A DNA stretch of 64,000 nucleotides, taken from NCBI RefSeq assembly GCF_006716085.1, contig NZ_VFON01000001.1, positions 1-64,000 on the forward strand. The letters are read 5' to 3'. This DNA comes from Leucobacter komagatae (GTDB lineage Bacteria > Actinomycetota > Actinomycetes > Actinomycetales > Microbacteriaceae). Of this stretch, positions 45,358-54,634 are shown one piece after another. Both the position numbers and the translations under genes were made by a program. Position 1 is the stretch's first letter, and each line of letters opens with the position of its first letter. The notes beneath the pieces were generated by a model, which did not search any database, was not told the origin of the DNA, and saw only the letters and a program-made list of their open reading frames with translations.

Positions 45358-45366
45358 GAAGAAGCG

Positions 45367-45609
45367 TTAGGCCTTCTTCTTGCTCTTTTCGAAGAGGTTG
45401 CCGACGAGCGTCGAAGTCAGCAGGATGACGCCGAGCAGCACGATGCCGACGATCGAGATGGCGACAACGTCAACGGGCTGGCCAGCTGCCGAGAACGGTG
45501 CGTGCGTGTCGACCTTCTCGACGCCCTCCGACGCGAACGCGGGCGCGCTGACCAGAACGGTAGCGAGCGCGACAGAAGCGGCGGTTGCGATGCGTGTGCG
45601 GATCTTCAC
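45367..45609 (-). CDS. small exported membrane protein
   Basis: This 80-residue protein has a signal peptide (MKIRTRIATAASVALATVLVSAPAFA, likely cut after AFA), a short outer segment, one membrane helix (about 47-69) and a basic tail (KSKKKA). It would sit in the membrane with the tail inside. I do not recognise a family. A GAGGAGACAC stretch precedes the ATG and serves as ribosome binding site. Confidence 0.75.
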   Translation of the reverse strand: MKIRTRIATAASVALATVLVSAPAFASEGVEKVDTHAPFSAAGQPVDVVAISIVGIVLLGVILLTSTLVGNLFEKSKKKA

Positions 45610-45704
45610 TGTGTCTCCTCAGAAATCTGTGAGCGCGCGGCATCATGCAGCGCACCCTGTCTATTCTGCCCTATTTTTCCGCGGCGCGTGGATAAGCTCT
45701 ATTC

Positions 45705-47459
45705 ATGAGTCTCGAACGCGAATCTACCGCCATTGACCAGATCGCTGAGGATTGGGTTGACGCGCTCACGGAGCACGATCCGATCACCGGCAGCTACATC
45801 GGCCGCGAGGGCGCCCACGCCCGCCTGAACGACTTCTCGCCCGCCGGGTCAGAGGCCGTCGCCGGGGTGATGCGCGACACCCTCGCGAAGCTCCGCGAAG
45901 CGACTCCCGCTGACGACGTCGACCGCGTCACGAAGATCGACCTGACGGCCGAGCTTGAGCTCTCGCTCGCGCGTCACGCGGCCGGGGAAGACCTGCGCAA
46001 CCTCAACGTCATCGAATCACCGAGCCAGCAGGTTCGCGACATCTTCGACATCATGCCGAGCGACACCGAGGGCGACTGGGCCAACATCGCGGCGCGCATG
46101 GCCGCCGTTCCCGAAGCGATGCGGTCGTACCGCGAGTCGCTTGACGAAGGAGTCGCGCGCGGGCTGGTGCCCGCGCTGCGCCAGGTCCGCGAGGTCGCGG
46201 CTCAGCTGCGCCGCACCGCGGGGATGTCGCCGCTCATTCAGCCTCGCGGCGGGGTGCCGGGCGGCGCCGCCCCGGGCGACAAGCCGAAGGGGTTCTTCGC
46301 TGAGCTGGCAGAGCGCGCGGGGGAGTCGGTGCCCGAGTCGCTCCGTCAGGATCTCGCGAAGGCCGCAGGCAAAGCCTCTGAGGCGTACGCTGGACTCGCG
46401 AACTTCTTGGACACCCACCTTGCCGCGCACGCGCCAGAGATGGACGCGTTTGGGCGCGAACGCTACGAGCTCGCGTCTGAGGTCTTCCTCGGCGCGAAGG
46501 TCGACCTCGACGAGACCTACGAGTGGGGCGTTGAAGAACTGCGTCGCATGGTCGACGAGCAGGAGCGCATTGCAGGCGAGATCCTGGGCGAGAAGCCGCG
46601 CCCCGGAATCGTCGCCGACGCGATCAAGCACCTTGACGGAGACGCCTCGCGCAAGCTGCACGGCACCGACGCGCTGCAGAAGTGGATGCAGGAGACGAGC
46701 GACCGCGCCGTCGCCGAGCTCGGCGCGACCCAGTTCGACATTCCCGAGGAGATTCGCACCCTCGAGTGCATGATCGCCCCGACGCAGGAGGGCGGTATTT
46801 ACTACACCGGCCCCTCGAGCGACTTCTCGCGGCCCGGCCGCATGTGGTGGTCCGTGCCCGAGGGCGTCACCGAGTTCGACACGTGGCGCGAGCTCACGAC
46901 CGTCTACCACGAGGGTGTGCCCGGGCATCACCTGCAGATCGGCCAGGCCGTCGTGAACAGCGGCACGCTCAACGAGTGGCGCCGCCAGCTCGCGGGCAGC
47001 TCGGGGAACGCCGAGGGTTGGGCGCTGTACGCCGAGCGCCTGATGGAGCAGCTCGGTTACCTCGACGATCCCGCCGACCGGCTCGGCATGCTCGACGGCC
47101 AGCGCATGCGCGCCGCCCGCGTCGTGCTCGACATCGGTGTACACCTCGGCAAGCAGCGCCCCGACGGCGGCGGTGTCTGGGACGGCGACTACGCGTTCGA
47201 GTTCCTCGCAGAGAACGTCAACATGAACGACGGCTTCGTGCGCTTTGAGGTGCTCCGCTACCTCGGCTGGGCGGGTCAGGCTCCCTCCTACAAGATCGGG
47301 CAGCGCATCTGGGAGGAGCTGCGCGACGAGGCCAAGGGCCGCGCCGAGTCAGGCGGCGGGGCGTTCGACATCCGCGATTTCCACCGCGAGGCACTGCAGC
47401 TCGGCGTCACTAGGCTCGACACCCTGCAAGCGGCAATGCGCGGCCAGCTCGCGGACTAG
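45705..47459 (+). CDS. DUF885 family protein, probable metallopeptidase
   Basis: This 584-residue protein matches the DUF885 family of gluzincin-like hydrolases. The putative zinc site is VYHEGVPGHHLQ, with EGWALYAERLM downstream supplying the third ligand. The N-terminal half is helical and charged. There is no signal peptide, so it is probably cytoplasmic. TAAGCT at 45693-45698 lies 6 bases before the ATG, suggesting a leaderless mRNA. The substrate is unknown; peptides are likely. Confidence 0.9.
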   Translation: MSLERESTAIDQIAEDWVDALTEHDPITGSYIGREGAHARLNDFSPAGSEAVAGVMRDTLAKLREATPADDVDRVTKIDLTAELELSLARHAAGEDLRNLNVIESPSQQVRDIFDIMPSDTEGDWANIAARMAAVPEAMRSYRESLDEGVARGLVPALRQVREVAAQLRRTAGMSPLIQPRGGVPGGAAPGDKPKGFFAELAERAGESVPESLRQDLAKAAGKASEAYAGLANFLDTHLAAHAPEMDAFGRERYELASEVFLGAKVDLDETYEWGVEELRRMVDEQERIAGEILGEKPRPGIVADAIKHLDGDASRKLHGTDALQKWMQETSDRAVAELGATQFDIPEEIRTLECMIAPTQEGGIYYTGPSSDFSRPGRMWWSVPEGVTEFDTWRELTTVYHEGVPGHHLQIGQAVVNSGTLNEWRRQLAGSSGNAEGWALYAERLMEQLGYLDDPADRLGMLDGQRMRAARVVLDIGVHLGKQRPDGGGVWDGDYAFEFLAENVNMNDGFVRFEVLRYLGWAGQAPSYKIGQRIWEELRDEAKGRAESGGGAFDIRDFHREALQLGVTRLDTLQAAMRGQLAD

Positions 47460-47491
47460 AGTCGCAGCCTAGAGTCGCAGCCCCTGACCAC

Positions 47492-47543
47492 GACGCGGCC
47501 CGTCGCCCACGCTCCTCCCGAGCGTCGGGCGGCGGGCCGCGTC
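47492..47543 (+). terminator. terminator after the DUF885 gene
   Basis: GACGCGGCCCG (47492-47502) pairs with 47533-47543, and the stem continues with CGCCC and CGCTC against GAGCG and GGGCG. ATTTT follows soon after. Confidence 0.85.
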
Positions 47544-47632
47544 ACATTTTCCTGCCCAGAATGGCCGGTCTCTGGAAAGATGGTTGGAGGGGAGCTCCAC
47601 GGGGGAGCGCCTACCGCTTCACGGAGGCCAAC

Positions 47633-49084
47633 GTGTCCAACGAAGAACTATCGCCCTCACTGATTGAGCGCACGGGTATCGAGATCGTGCCCGAGGGCGC
47701 CCGCACCGCGCGGCCCCGTGACCTGTTCTGGCCGTGGTTCGCGGCGAACGTCTCGGTGTTCGGGATGTCGTACGGCTCGTTCGTGCTTGGCTTCGGCATT
47801 TCGTTCTGGCAGGCGACCGCCGTCTCCGTGATCGGCATCGTCGTGTCGTTCTTCCTGTGCGGTGTCATCGCGATCGCGGGCAAGCGCGGGTCGGCGCCGA
47901 CGATGGTGCTGTCGCGCGCGGCGTTCGGCGTGCACGGCCAGAAGGTGCCCGGCATCATCTCCTGGCTCACCTCGATCGGCTGGGAGACGTTCCTCGCGAT
48001 CATGGCGGTGCTCGCGACCGCGACGGTCATCACGCAGCTTGGCGGCGACGGCGGGGTCGCAGTGAAGCTCGTCGCGACGATCGTCGTCGCCGCGCTCATC
48101 GTCGTCGCCTCCGTGCTCGGCTATCACACGATCATGAAGATGCAGTCGATCCTGACGTGGATCACGGGCGCCGTGACCGTCCTCTACATCGTTCTCGCGG
48201 CGCCACACATCGACCTTGCCGCTGTCATGGCGATCCCCGCCGGGAGCGCCGGGAACGTCATTGGGGCGCTCGTCATGGTGATGACAGGGTTCGGCCTTGG
48301 CTGGATCAACATCGCCGCCGACTGGTCGCGCTACCAACGTCGCGACGCGTCAGACGGTTCGATCATCCTGTGGAACACGATCGGGGGCGCGCTCGCGCCC
48401 GTGATCCTCGTCGTCTTTGGCCTGCTGCTCGCAGGCTCCGACCCGGAGCTCATGGACGCCGTTGGAAGCGACCCGATCGGCGCCCTCGCGACACTGCTGC
48501 CGGTCTGGGTGCTCATCCCGTTCCTGCTCACCGCGGTGCTCGCGCTCGTCTCGGGTGCCGTGCTCGGCATCTACTCGTCGGGGCTCACGCTCTTGAGCCT
48601 CGGGATCCGGATCCCGCGCCCCGCCGCCGCGGGAATCGACGGGCTGATCCTCACCGCGGGAACGATCTGGGTCGTGTTCTTCGCGGAGGGCTTCCTCGGG
48701 CCGTTCCAGAGCTTCCTCATCACGCTCGGGGTGCCGCTCGCTGCGTGGGCCGGGATCCTGATCGCGGATATTCTTCGCCGGAAGCGCGACTACGACGAGG
48801 TGGCGCTGTTCGACGCGCGCGGCCGCTACGGATCGTGGGACTGGGTCTCGGTCGCCATCTTCGCGGTCGCTTCGGCGATCGGCTGGGGGCTCGTGACGAA
48901 CGGCTTCGCCGCCGACGCCCCGTGGAACAACTGGCAGGGATACCTGCTCGGGTTCATCGGGGGCAAGGACGGCGACTGGGCGTACGCGAACCTCGGCGTG
49001 TTCTTCGCGCTCGTGTTCTCGTTCGTCGTCGCGTGGTTCGCGCGGGCGGGCAGGATCCACAAGCAGGAGATGATCGGGCGGTAG
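47633..49084 (+). CDS. NCS1-family purine/cytosine permease
   Basis: This 483-residue membrane protein of the nucleobase:cation symporter-1 family has about 12 helices. Family marks are FWPWFAANVSVFGMSYG, GKRGSAPTMVLSRAAFGVHGQKVPGIISWLTSIGWE in parts, and ADWSRYQRRD. It probably takes up cytosine, purines or a related vitamin precursor with a cation. I chose GTG 47633, 5 bases behind GGAGG. It stands alone, with no nucleobase deaminase nearby to tell the substrate. Confidence 0.9.
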   Translation: MSNEELSPSLIERTGIEIVPEGARTARPRDLFWPWFAANVSVFGMSYGSFVLGFGISFWQATAVSVIGIVVSFFLCGVIAIAGKRGSAPTMVLSRAAFGVHGQKVPGIISWLTSIGWETFLAIMAVLATATVITQLGGDGGVAVKLVATIVVAALIVVASVLGYHTIMKMQSILTWITGAVTVLYIVLAAPHIDLAAVMAIPAGSAGNVIGALVMVMTGFGLGWINIAADWSRYQRRDASDGSIILWNTIGGALAPVILVVFGLLLAGSDPELMDAVGSDPIGALATLLPVWVLIPFLLTAVLALVSGAVLGIYSSGLTLLSLGIRIPRPAAAGIDGLILTAGTIWVVFFAEGFLGPFQSFLITLGVPLAAWAGILIADILRRKRDYDEVALFDARGRYGSWDWVSVAIFAVASAIGWGLVTNGFAADAPWNNWQGYLLGFIGGKDGDWAYANLGVFFALVFSFVVAWFARAGRIHKQEMIGR

Positions 49085-49101
49085 CGCGCCTTCGCCGGAA
49101 C

Positions 49102-49145
49102 GAGCGAGGGGCTCCCGCACCTGGTGGTGTGGGAGCCCCTCGCTC
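49102..49145. terminator. bidirectional terminator
   Basis: Perfect 15-bp arms (GAGCGAGGGGCTCCC at 49102-49116, and 49131-49145), with CAC/GTG inside the loop, lie between the convergent permease and helicase genes. Confidence 0.9.
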
Positions 49146-49170
49146 TGTATAGCTGCTGGGCTGTCGCCGG

Positions 49171-50751
49171 TTAGGCGCTGCGCTGGCCGCCGCCCTGGCG
49201 ACGTGGGCCGCCCTGGCCGCCTGGCCGGCCGCCGCCGGGTCGTCCGCCCTGGCCGCCCGAGCGCTGTCCGCCCTGGCCGCCGCGCTGCCCCTGGCCACCG
49301 CGCTGACCGCCCGAGCGCTGTCCGCCCTGACCGCCGGTCGTTGATCCCTGACCGCCCTGTCCGCCACCGCCACCGCGGCGCGAGCGCTTGCGCTTCGCGT
49401 TCGCACCGGTCGACGACCCTGATCCAGCCGGGTTGTGGCCCGCTGCGCGCTGCTGCGCGGCCTGCGCCTCGGCACGGCGCTGCTCAGTGAGCTTCGGATC
49501 CACGCGGGGCGCGACATCGCCGATGAGGTCGAGGACCTCGCGGTCGACGCTCTGCGCCATCGGGTTCACCTGGAGCGGCGTGACGTTGATCTTTGCCGCG
49601 CGCATGAGCTGGCGCATCTCGCCGCGCTGCTCAGGGAGCACGATCGTGACGACGTCACCCTCGTTGCCGGCGCGGGCGGTGCGGCCCGAGCGGTGCAGAT
49701 ACGCCTTGTGCTCGACCGGGGGATCGATGTGCACGACGAGGTCGACACCGTCAACGTGGACGCCGCGAGCCGCGACGTCGGTTGCGACGAGCACCTTTGC
49801 CTCGCCCGAGACGAACTCGGCGAGGTTCCGGTCGCGGGCGTTCTGCGACAGGTTGCCCTGGAGCTCGACGGCGGGGATGCCGGCCGCGGTGAGCTGCTTC
49901 GCAAGCTTCTTCGCCTGGTGCTTCATCCGCGTGAAAAGAATGCGGCGGGCCGTGCCGCTCGCGAGCGCCTCGATCAGAGCATCCTTCTGGCCCTTGCCCG
50001 ATACCTCGAAAACGTGGTGCGTGAGCTGCGGCACGGGCGACTCAGCCGAGTCGACGGAGTGCATGATTGGGTCGTGAAGGTAGCGCTTTACGAGGTTATC
50101 GACGCCGTTATCGAGGGTCGCGCTAAACAGCAGCCGCTGGCCCTTCTTCGGCGTCTTGTTCATGATGCGGGTGACGACGGGAAGGAAGCCCATGTCAGCC
50201 ATGTGGTCGGCCTCATCGAGCACCGTGATCTCGACGCCGTCGAGCGTGAGCACGCCCTGGTTGAGTAGGTCGTCGAGGCGGCCTGGCGCTGCGACGACAA
50301 CATCGACGCCGGCCTCGAGCGCGGCTTCTTGGCGGCGCTGCGGGATACCACCGAAGATCGTGGTGACCTTGATGCCGGCGGGGTCGCCGAGCATCTTGAG
50401 GGTCTCCGCGATCTGGGTGACGAGCTCGCGGGTCGGCGCGAGCACGATGGCGCGCGGCCGCGAGGGCTGACGCTTCTTCGCGGCGGCGTGGGCCGCGATG
50501 CCCTCTTCGCCACCCGCGAGGTTCGCGATGATGGGGATGCCGAAGGCGATGGTCTTCCCCGAGCCGGTGCGGCCGCGGCCGAGCACGTCTCGGCCCTTGA
50601 GCGTGTCGGGGAGAGTGTCGCGCTGGATCGGGAACGGCGAAGTCTTGCCGTTCTTTTCAAGCGCATGGGCGATGAGTGCGGGCACGCCGAGATCGGCGAA
50701 AGTCTGAGTGGTCACGCGGTGTTGAGTACTTCCTGCGTTGGTATATGTCAT
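49171..50751 (-). CDS. DEAD-box RNA helicase with Gly/Arg-rich tail
   Basis: This 526-residue helicase has the Q motif (TFADLGVPALIAHALEKNGKTSPFPIQ in parts), motif I GRTGSGKT, motif II DEADHM, SAT, and HRSGRTARAG. The C-terminal tail of about 85 residues is rich in Gly, Gln and Arg (GGQRSGG repeats) and probably binds RNA. It resembles RhlE/DeaD proteins of actinobacteria, used in ribosome assembly and cold response. Its Shine-Dalgarno lies in a hairpin directly before the start codon, which suggests translational control. Confidence 0.93.
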   Translation of the reverse strand: MTYTNAGSTQHRVTTQTFADLGVPALIAHALEKNGKTSPFPIQRDTLPDTLKGRDVLGRGRTGSGKTIAFGIPIIANLAGGEEGIAAHAAAKKRQPSRPRAIVLAPTRELVTQIAETLKMLGDPAGIKVTTIFGGIPQRRQEAALEAGVDVVVAAPGRLDDLLNQGVLTLDGVEITVLDEADHMADMGFLPVVTRIMNKTPKKGQRLLFSATLDNGVDNLVKRYLHDPIMHSVDSAESPVPQLTHHVFEVSGKGQKDALIEALASGTARRILFTRMKHQAKKLAKQLTAAGIPAVELQGNLSQNARDRNLAEFVSGEAKVLVATDVAARGVHVDGVDLVVHIDPPVEHKAYLHRSGRTARAGNEGDVVTIVLPEQRGEMRQLMRAAKINVTPLQVNPMAQSVDREVLDLIGDVAPRVDPKLTEQRRAEAQAAQQRAAGHNPAGSGSSTGANAKRKRSRRGGGGGQGGQGSTTGGQGGQRSGGQRGGQGQRGGQGGQRSGGQGGRPGGGRPGGQGGPRRQGGGQRSA

Positions 50752-50780
50752 GGAGGATTTCCTCCGGTACTGCCATTCTA
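50752..50780 (-). promoter_or_regulatory. short leader of the helicase gene: -10 box and SD-masking hairpin
   Basis: Read on the minus strand, TAGAAT (50780-50775) is a good -10. The leader that follows is only about 17 bases and contains GGAGGAAATCCTCC (50765-50752) directly before the ATG. The Shine-Dalgarno GGAGGA pairs with TCCTCC, so the ribosome site is folded away until the hairpin opens. Confidence 0.65.
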
Positions 50781-50808
50781 CTTGGCGTCTGCTGTGGGTG
50801 CTTGGAGC

Positions 50809-50857
50809 GGGGTGGGTTTAAGGCTTGGCGTGGGGTTGGGTCGGGCTCGGGTTTGGG
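50809..50857 (+). other. G-quadruplex-type G-run cluster
   Basis: Seven runs of three or more G lie here; 50832-50857 alone has five (GGGG, GGG, GGG, GGG, GGG) separated by 2-3 bases. The stretch lies in the 193-base gap between the divergent helicase and nuclease-helicase genes, on the coding strand of the latter. Confidence 0.6.
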
Positions 50858-50944
50858 CTTGGCGCGGCCTGCGCGCCGTTGTCGGTGGCGCGCGGTACCG
50901 TCGTTGTCAGATGAAACGGCCTCGTAGGCCACGAAGGAGGCGCA

Positions 50945-53900
50945 GTGTTCGTACGGGAGACCCCGGCTGGCCCGCTGCTCGTCACGAGCGCGAGCGACCT
51001 CACCGCGGCGAGCATGTGCGAGTTCGCCTTCCTGCGCCGGGTCGACGCGAAGCTCGGCAGGGCAGTTGAGGTGCCGCCTGACGACGACGTGATGCTCGCT
51101 CGCGCCGGCGCACTCGGTGACGAACACGAAGAGCGGGTGCTCTCTGAGCTGCGCGCGACCTACGGGTCGGGTCTCGTCGGTGAGCCGGGTGGCGTCGTCG
51201 AGATCCCGCGACCCGCTGCGATGACACCCGAGGCGCTCGCCTCTGTCGCCGCCGAGACCGAGGTTGCCCTTGCAGGGGGAGCGAAAGTCGTTTTCCAGGC
51301 GACGTTCTTCGACCCTGAGCAGCGGCCCGCCGCGCCAGAGCGTGGCGAGCCCGCGATCGCGTTCCTCGGGTTCGCGGATTTCCTGGAGTTGCGCGACGAC
51401 GGGAGCTACGAGGTACAGGACACGAAGCTGGCGCGCCGCGCCAAGGTCACGGCGCTCATGCAGCTCGCCGCGTACGCCGAGCAGCTCGAGCGCATTGGCG
51501 TGCCGGTCGCGAGCGACGCGACACTGATCCTCGGCTCAGGAGAGCGCACGTCACACAGGATCGCGGATATCGCGCCGGTGTTTCGACGCCGCCGGGCGCG
51601 ACTCCACCGGATCCTGCTCGGAAGCTTTGGGGCAGTGGGCTCAGACGGAAGGCGCGAGAGTGCTCCGGCAGTCGCCTGGGGCGCCACAGGCGTCAACGCG
51701 TGCGGCCGCTGCGAGGTGTGCGAGCCAGAGATTCAGCGCACCCGCGACCCGCTGCTCATCGCGGGGCTGTATCCCAGGCAGCGCGACGCCCTCGTCGCCG
51801 CGGGCCTCGCCACGATCGACGCGGTGGCCCAGGCGCTCCCGCGCGTCGAAGCCGGGTCGCTGACGGTGCCTGGGTTCACCGGCGCGGTGCTCGAACGCAT
51901 TGCGCTGCAGGCCGCCGTGCAGGTCGAGACCGAGCAGACGGAGGCCGCACCAGGGGTGGCCGCGGCGCCCAAGGTCAGAGTTGTCGCCCCTGCTGCGCTC
52001 GCGGCGCTGCCCGTGCCGAACCCAGGCGACCTGTTCTTCGACTTTGAGGGAGACCCGTTCTACCGGGAAACACGCGACGGAACCGCTCACTGGAACCTCG
52101 ACTACCTGTTCGGCATGGTCGACGCGCGGGAAGAGTTCACCGCGATCTGGGCGCACTCACTTCGCGACGAGCGCGCCGCCCTCGAACGTTTCATAGAGCT
52201 CGTGCGCGAGCGCCGCGAACAGTATCCGGGGATGCGTATCTACCACTACGCGAGCTACGAACGCACCCACCTCCTGTCGATCGCGGCGCGCCACGGCGTG
52301 TGCGAAGCTGAGGTCGACCAGCTGCTCCGCGAACACGTGCTCGTCGACCTGTACCCGATTGTGCGCCAGGCCCTTCGAGTGGGGTCTCGCTCGTACTCGA
52401 TCAAGAAGCTCGAGCCCCTGTACATGGGCGTCGAGGTGCGTGCCGAAGACGGTGTCGTGAACGGGGCCCAGTCTGTCGTCGAGTACGCCGAGGCGGCGGC
52501 CCAGCTGGCGTCGGGTGACGCCGCCGAGCGAGCCGCGGGTCAGCGCAGGCTCGACGACATCGCTGACTACAACAGGTACGACTGCGTCTCAACGCTCAGG
52601 CTCCGTGACTGGCTGCTCGGCATCGCGCACGACGACGGCATCTCGCAGGCTTCGCCCGACCTGCTCGAAGGGGCCGGAGAGCCGCCGGTCGAGCTCAGCA
52701 GGGTGGGTGCGCAGCTGCTTGAGCTCGCCGAGGTCGAGAGCAACGAAACTGCTCGCACCGCCCTCAAACTCGCTGCGAGCGCCATCGACTACCACCAGCG
52801 CGAGCAGAAGTCGTTCTGGTGGGCCCACTTCGCCCGCCTCGTCGACCCCGTCGAAGACTGGGCTGACACGCGCGACGTCGTTGTCGCATCCTTCGAAGCC
52901 AGCGAGACCGTTGAAGGCTGGCACCGCCCACCGCGAGCCAGAATCGATCGGCGGCGCGTGCGGCTACGGGGCGAGGTCGCTCCGGGAAGTACGCTGAAAC
53001 CCGGCGCGCAGATGTTTGCGCTGTATGAACACCCGGCACCGTTTCCGCAGTGGGGCGGCGCCCCGGGGGCGCGTGCCGCGCGCCAGGTGGAGGTCGTAGA
53101 GCGGCACGAAGACGGAGTGACGATCGAGGAGAAGCTGCCGAACGACTCGAGCCCATTCGAAACACTGCCGATCGCGGTGACGCCAGGGCCGCCACCGCCC
53201 GCAGGTCGGCAGAAGGGCGCCATCGAAGAGTGGGGGAGCTCGCTCGTCACCGCGAAGCAACTCGGCGACACCCCTCGCGACCCCGTCTACGCGCTCTTGA
53301 CGCGCGCACGTCCGACGCTGCAGGGCGGCGCGGGGCTTGTCTCGCCGGGGTCCGACGAGGCGCTCGCCGCCGGCGGTAGCGAGGACGCGCGAACGATTGG
53401 TGCGGTGCTCGCAAGCCTCCGCGGGCTCGACCGCGCCGCGCTCGCCGTGCAGGGACCGCCTGGCACTGGCAAGACGTACCTCGCCGCCCGGGTGATCCGC
53501 CAGCTTGTGGAACGCGACGGCTGGCGCATCGGCGTCGTTGCGCAGTCACACAAGGTCGTGGAGAACGTGCTCGAGGGGGTCGTCGCCGCGGGGCTCGACG
53601 CCCGACTCGTCGCCAAGGTCCCGCAGGGCGGCAAACTCGCCCCGGGAGCAGAGCAGCCGGGGTACACCGTGCTCGGCCGAGATGGGTACGCCTCGTTCGT
53701 CGACGGACTCGCCGGCCGTGGCGCCGTCATCGGCGGTACCGCGTGGGACTTCTCGAATGAGGATCGCTTCCCGCGGCGCAGCCTCGACCTCCTCGTGATC
53801 GACGAGGCCGGGCAGTTCTCGCTCGCACCCACCATCGCCGCGTCGGTTGCAGCGCAGCGACTGCTCTTGCTCGGTGACCAACAGCAGCTGCCACAGGTGT

Positions 53901-54625
53901 CGCAGGGGTCACACCCCGAACACGTCGACCAAGCCGCGCTGTCGTGGCTGCTCGATGGCGGCGAGACGATGCCCCCGGAACTCGGCTACTTCCTTGCCGA
54001 GACCCGACGGATGCACCCGGCGCTCACCGAGGTCGTCTCAGAACTGTCATACGCCGGGCGGCTGCACGCGCACCCGAGCACCCTGGAACGGTCGGTGCTC
54101 GGCGCTGACGGGCCTGGCCTCCACTGGCGGCCTGTAGAGCACAGCGGAAATTCGACGAGCTCTATCGAGGAGGCAGCCGCGGTCGTCGCAACGATCGAAC
54201 GGCTTCTGGGCGCGGGTGGCCAGCCCGCGGCCGAACTGCTCGACGCAGGGGACCGGCCGGCCGGCGGGGGCCGCCCACTCACGGAGTCTGACGTCATTGT
54301 CGTTGCGGCCTACAACGCTCAGGTCGAGTGCGTCACCGAGGCCCTCGCGGACGCGGGCCTTGGCCACGTTCGGGTCGGTACCGTCGACCGCTTTCAAGGG
54401 CAGGAGGCCGCGATCTCGCTCGTGACGCTCGCCGCGTCAAGCCCCGAGGACGTGCCGCGTGGGCTCGAGTTTCTGCTCATGCGCAATCGCCTCAACGTCG
54501 CGATTAGCCGTGCTCAGTGGGCGAGCTACCTTTTCTCGGCGCCGAGCCTCGGAGACGGACTGCCAACCTCGGTCGAGGGCGTCGCAGCGCTTTCGGGCTA
54601 CCTCCGACTCACCGAGCGCGGGTAA
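50945..54625 (+). CDS. TM0106-type RecB-like nuclease fused to SF1 helicase
   Basis: This 1226-residue protein combines three parts. Residues about 1-270 are a RecB-like PDDEXK nuclease (GFADFLELRDDGSYEVQDTK), followed by CGRCEVCEP, a Cys cluster. About 355-560 is a DnaQ/RNase H-like exonuclease (DLFFDFEGDPF, IYHYASYERTHL, DYNRYDC). About 800-1226 is an SF1/UPF1-type helicase (GPPGTGKT, VIDEAGQFSL, GDQQQLPQV, VGTVDRFQGQE, RNRLNVAISRAQ). Such proteins are common in actinobacteria and are thought to act in nucleic-acid repair or defence. GTG 50945 is supported by GGAGG. Its stop codon forms part of the -10 of the next gene. Confidence 0.93.
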   Translation: MFVRETPAGPLLVTSASDLTAASMCEFAFLRRVDAKLGRAVEVPPDDDVMLARAGALGDEHEERVLSELRATYGSGLVGEPGGVVEIPRPAAMTPEALASVAAETEVALAGGAKVVFQATFFDPEQRPAAPERGEPAIAFLGFADFLELRDDGSYEVQDTKLARRAKVTALMQLAAYAEQLERIGVPVASDATLILGSGERTSHRIADIAPVFRRRRARLHRILLGSFGAVGSDGRRESAPAVAWGATGVNACGRCEVCEPEIQRTRDPLLIAGLYPRQRDALVAAGLATIDAVAQALPRVEAGSLTVPGFTGAVLERIALQAAVQVETEQTEAAPGVAAAPKVRVVAPAALAALPVPNPGDLFFDFEGDPFYRETRDGTAHWNLDYLFGMVDAREEFTAIWAHSLRDERAALERFIELVRERREQYPGMRIYHYASYERTHLLSIAARHGVCEAEVDQLLREHVLVDLYPIVRQALRVGSRSYSIKKLEPLYMGVEVRAEDGVVNGAQSVVEYAEAAAQLASGDAAERAAGQRRLDDIADYNRYDCVSTLRLRDWLLGIAHDDGISQASPDLLEGAGEPPVELSRVGAQLLELAEVESNETARTALKLAASAIDYHQREQKSFWWAHFARLVDPVEDWADTRDVVVASFEASETVEGWHRPPRARIDRRRVRLRGEVAPGSTLKPGAQMFALYEHPAPFPQWGGAPGARAARQVEVVERHEDGVTIEEKLPNDSSPFETLPIAVTPGPPPPAGRQKGAIEEWGSSLVTAKQLGDTPRDPVYALLTRARPTLQGGAGLVSPGSDEALAAGGSEDARTIGAVLASLRGLDRAALAVQGPPGTGKTYLAARVIRQLVERDGWRIGVVAQSHKVVENVLEGVVAAGLDARLVAKVPQGGKLAPGAEQPGYTVLGRDGYASFVDGLAGRGAVIGGTAWDFSNEDRFPRRSLDLLVIDEAGQFSLAPTIAASVAAQRLLLLGDQQQLPQVSQGSHPEHVDQAALSWLLDGGETMPPELGYFLAETRRMHPALTEVVSELSYAGRLHAHPSTLERSVLGADGPGLHWRPVEHSGNSTSSIEEAAAVVATIERLLGAGGQPAAELLDAGDRPAGGGRPLTESDVIVVAAYNAQVECVTEALADAGLGHVRVGTVDRFQGQEAAISLVTLAASSPEDVPRGLEFLLMRNRLNVAISRAQWASYLFSAPSLGDGLPTSVEGVAALSGYLRLTERG

Positions 54626-54634
54626 CGTGGAGTC

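Noticed and set aside
49200..49380. Repetitive GC-rich DNA as a separate repeat element
   Set aside because: It encodes the Gly/Arg/Gln-rich tail of the DEAD-box helicase.
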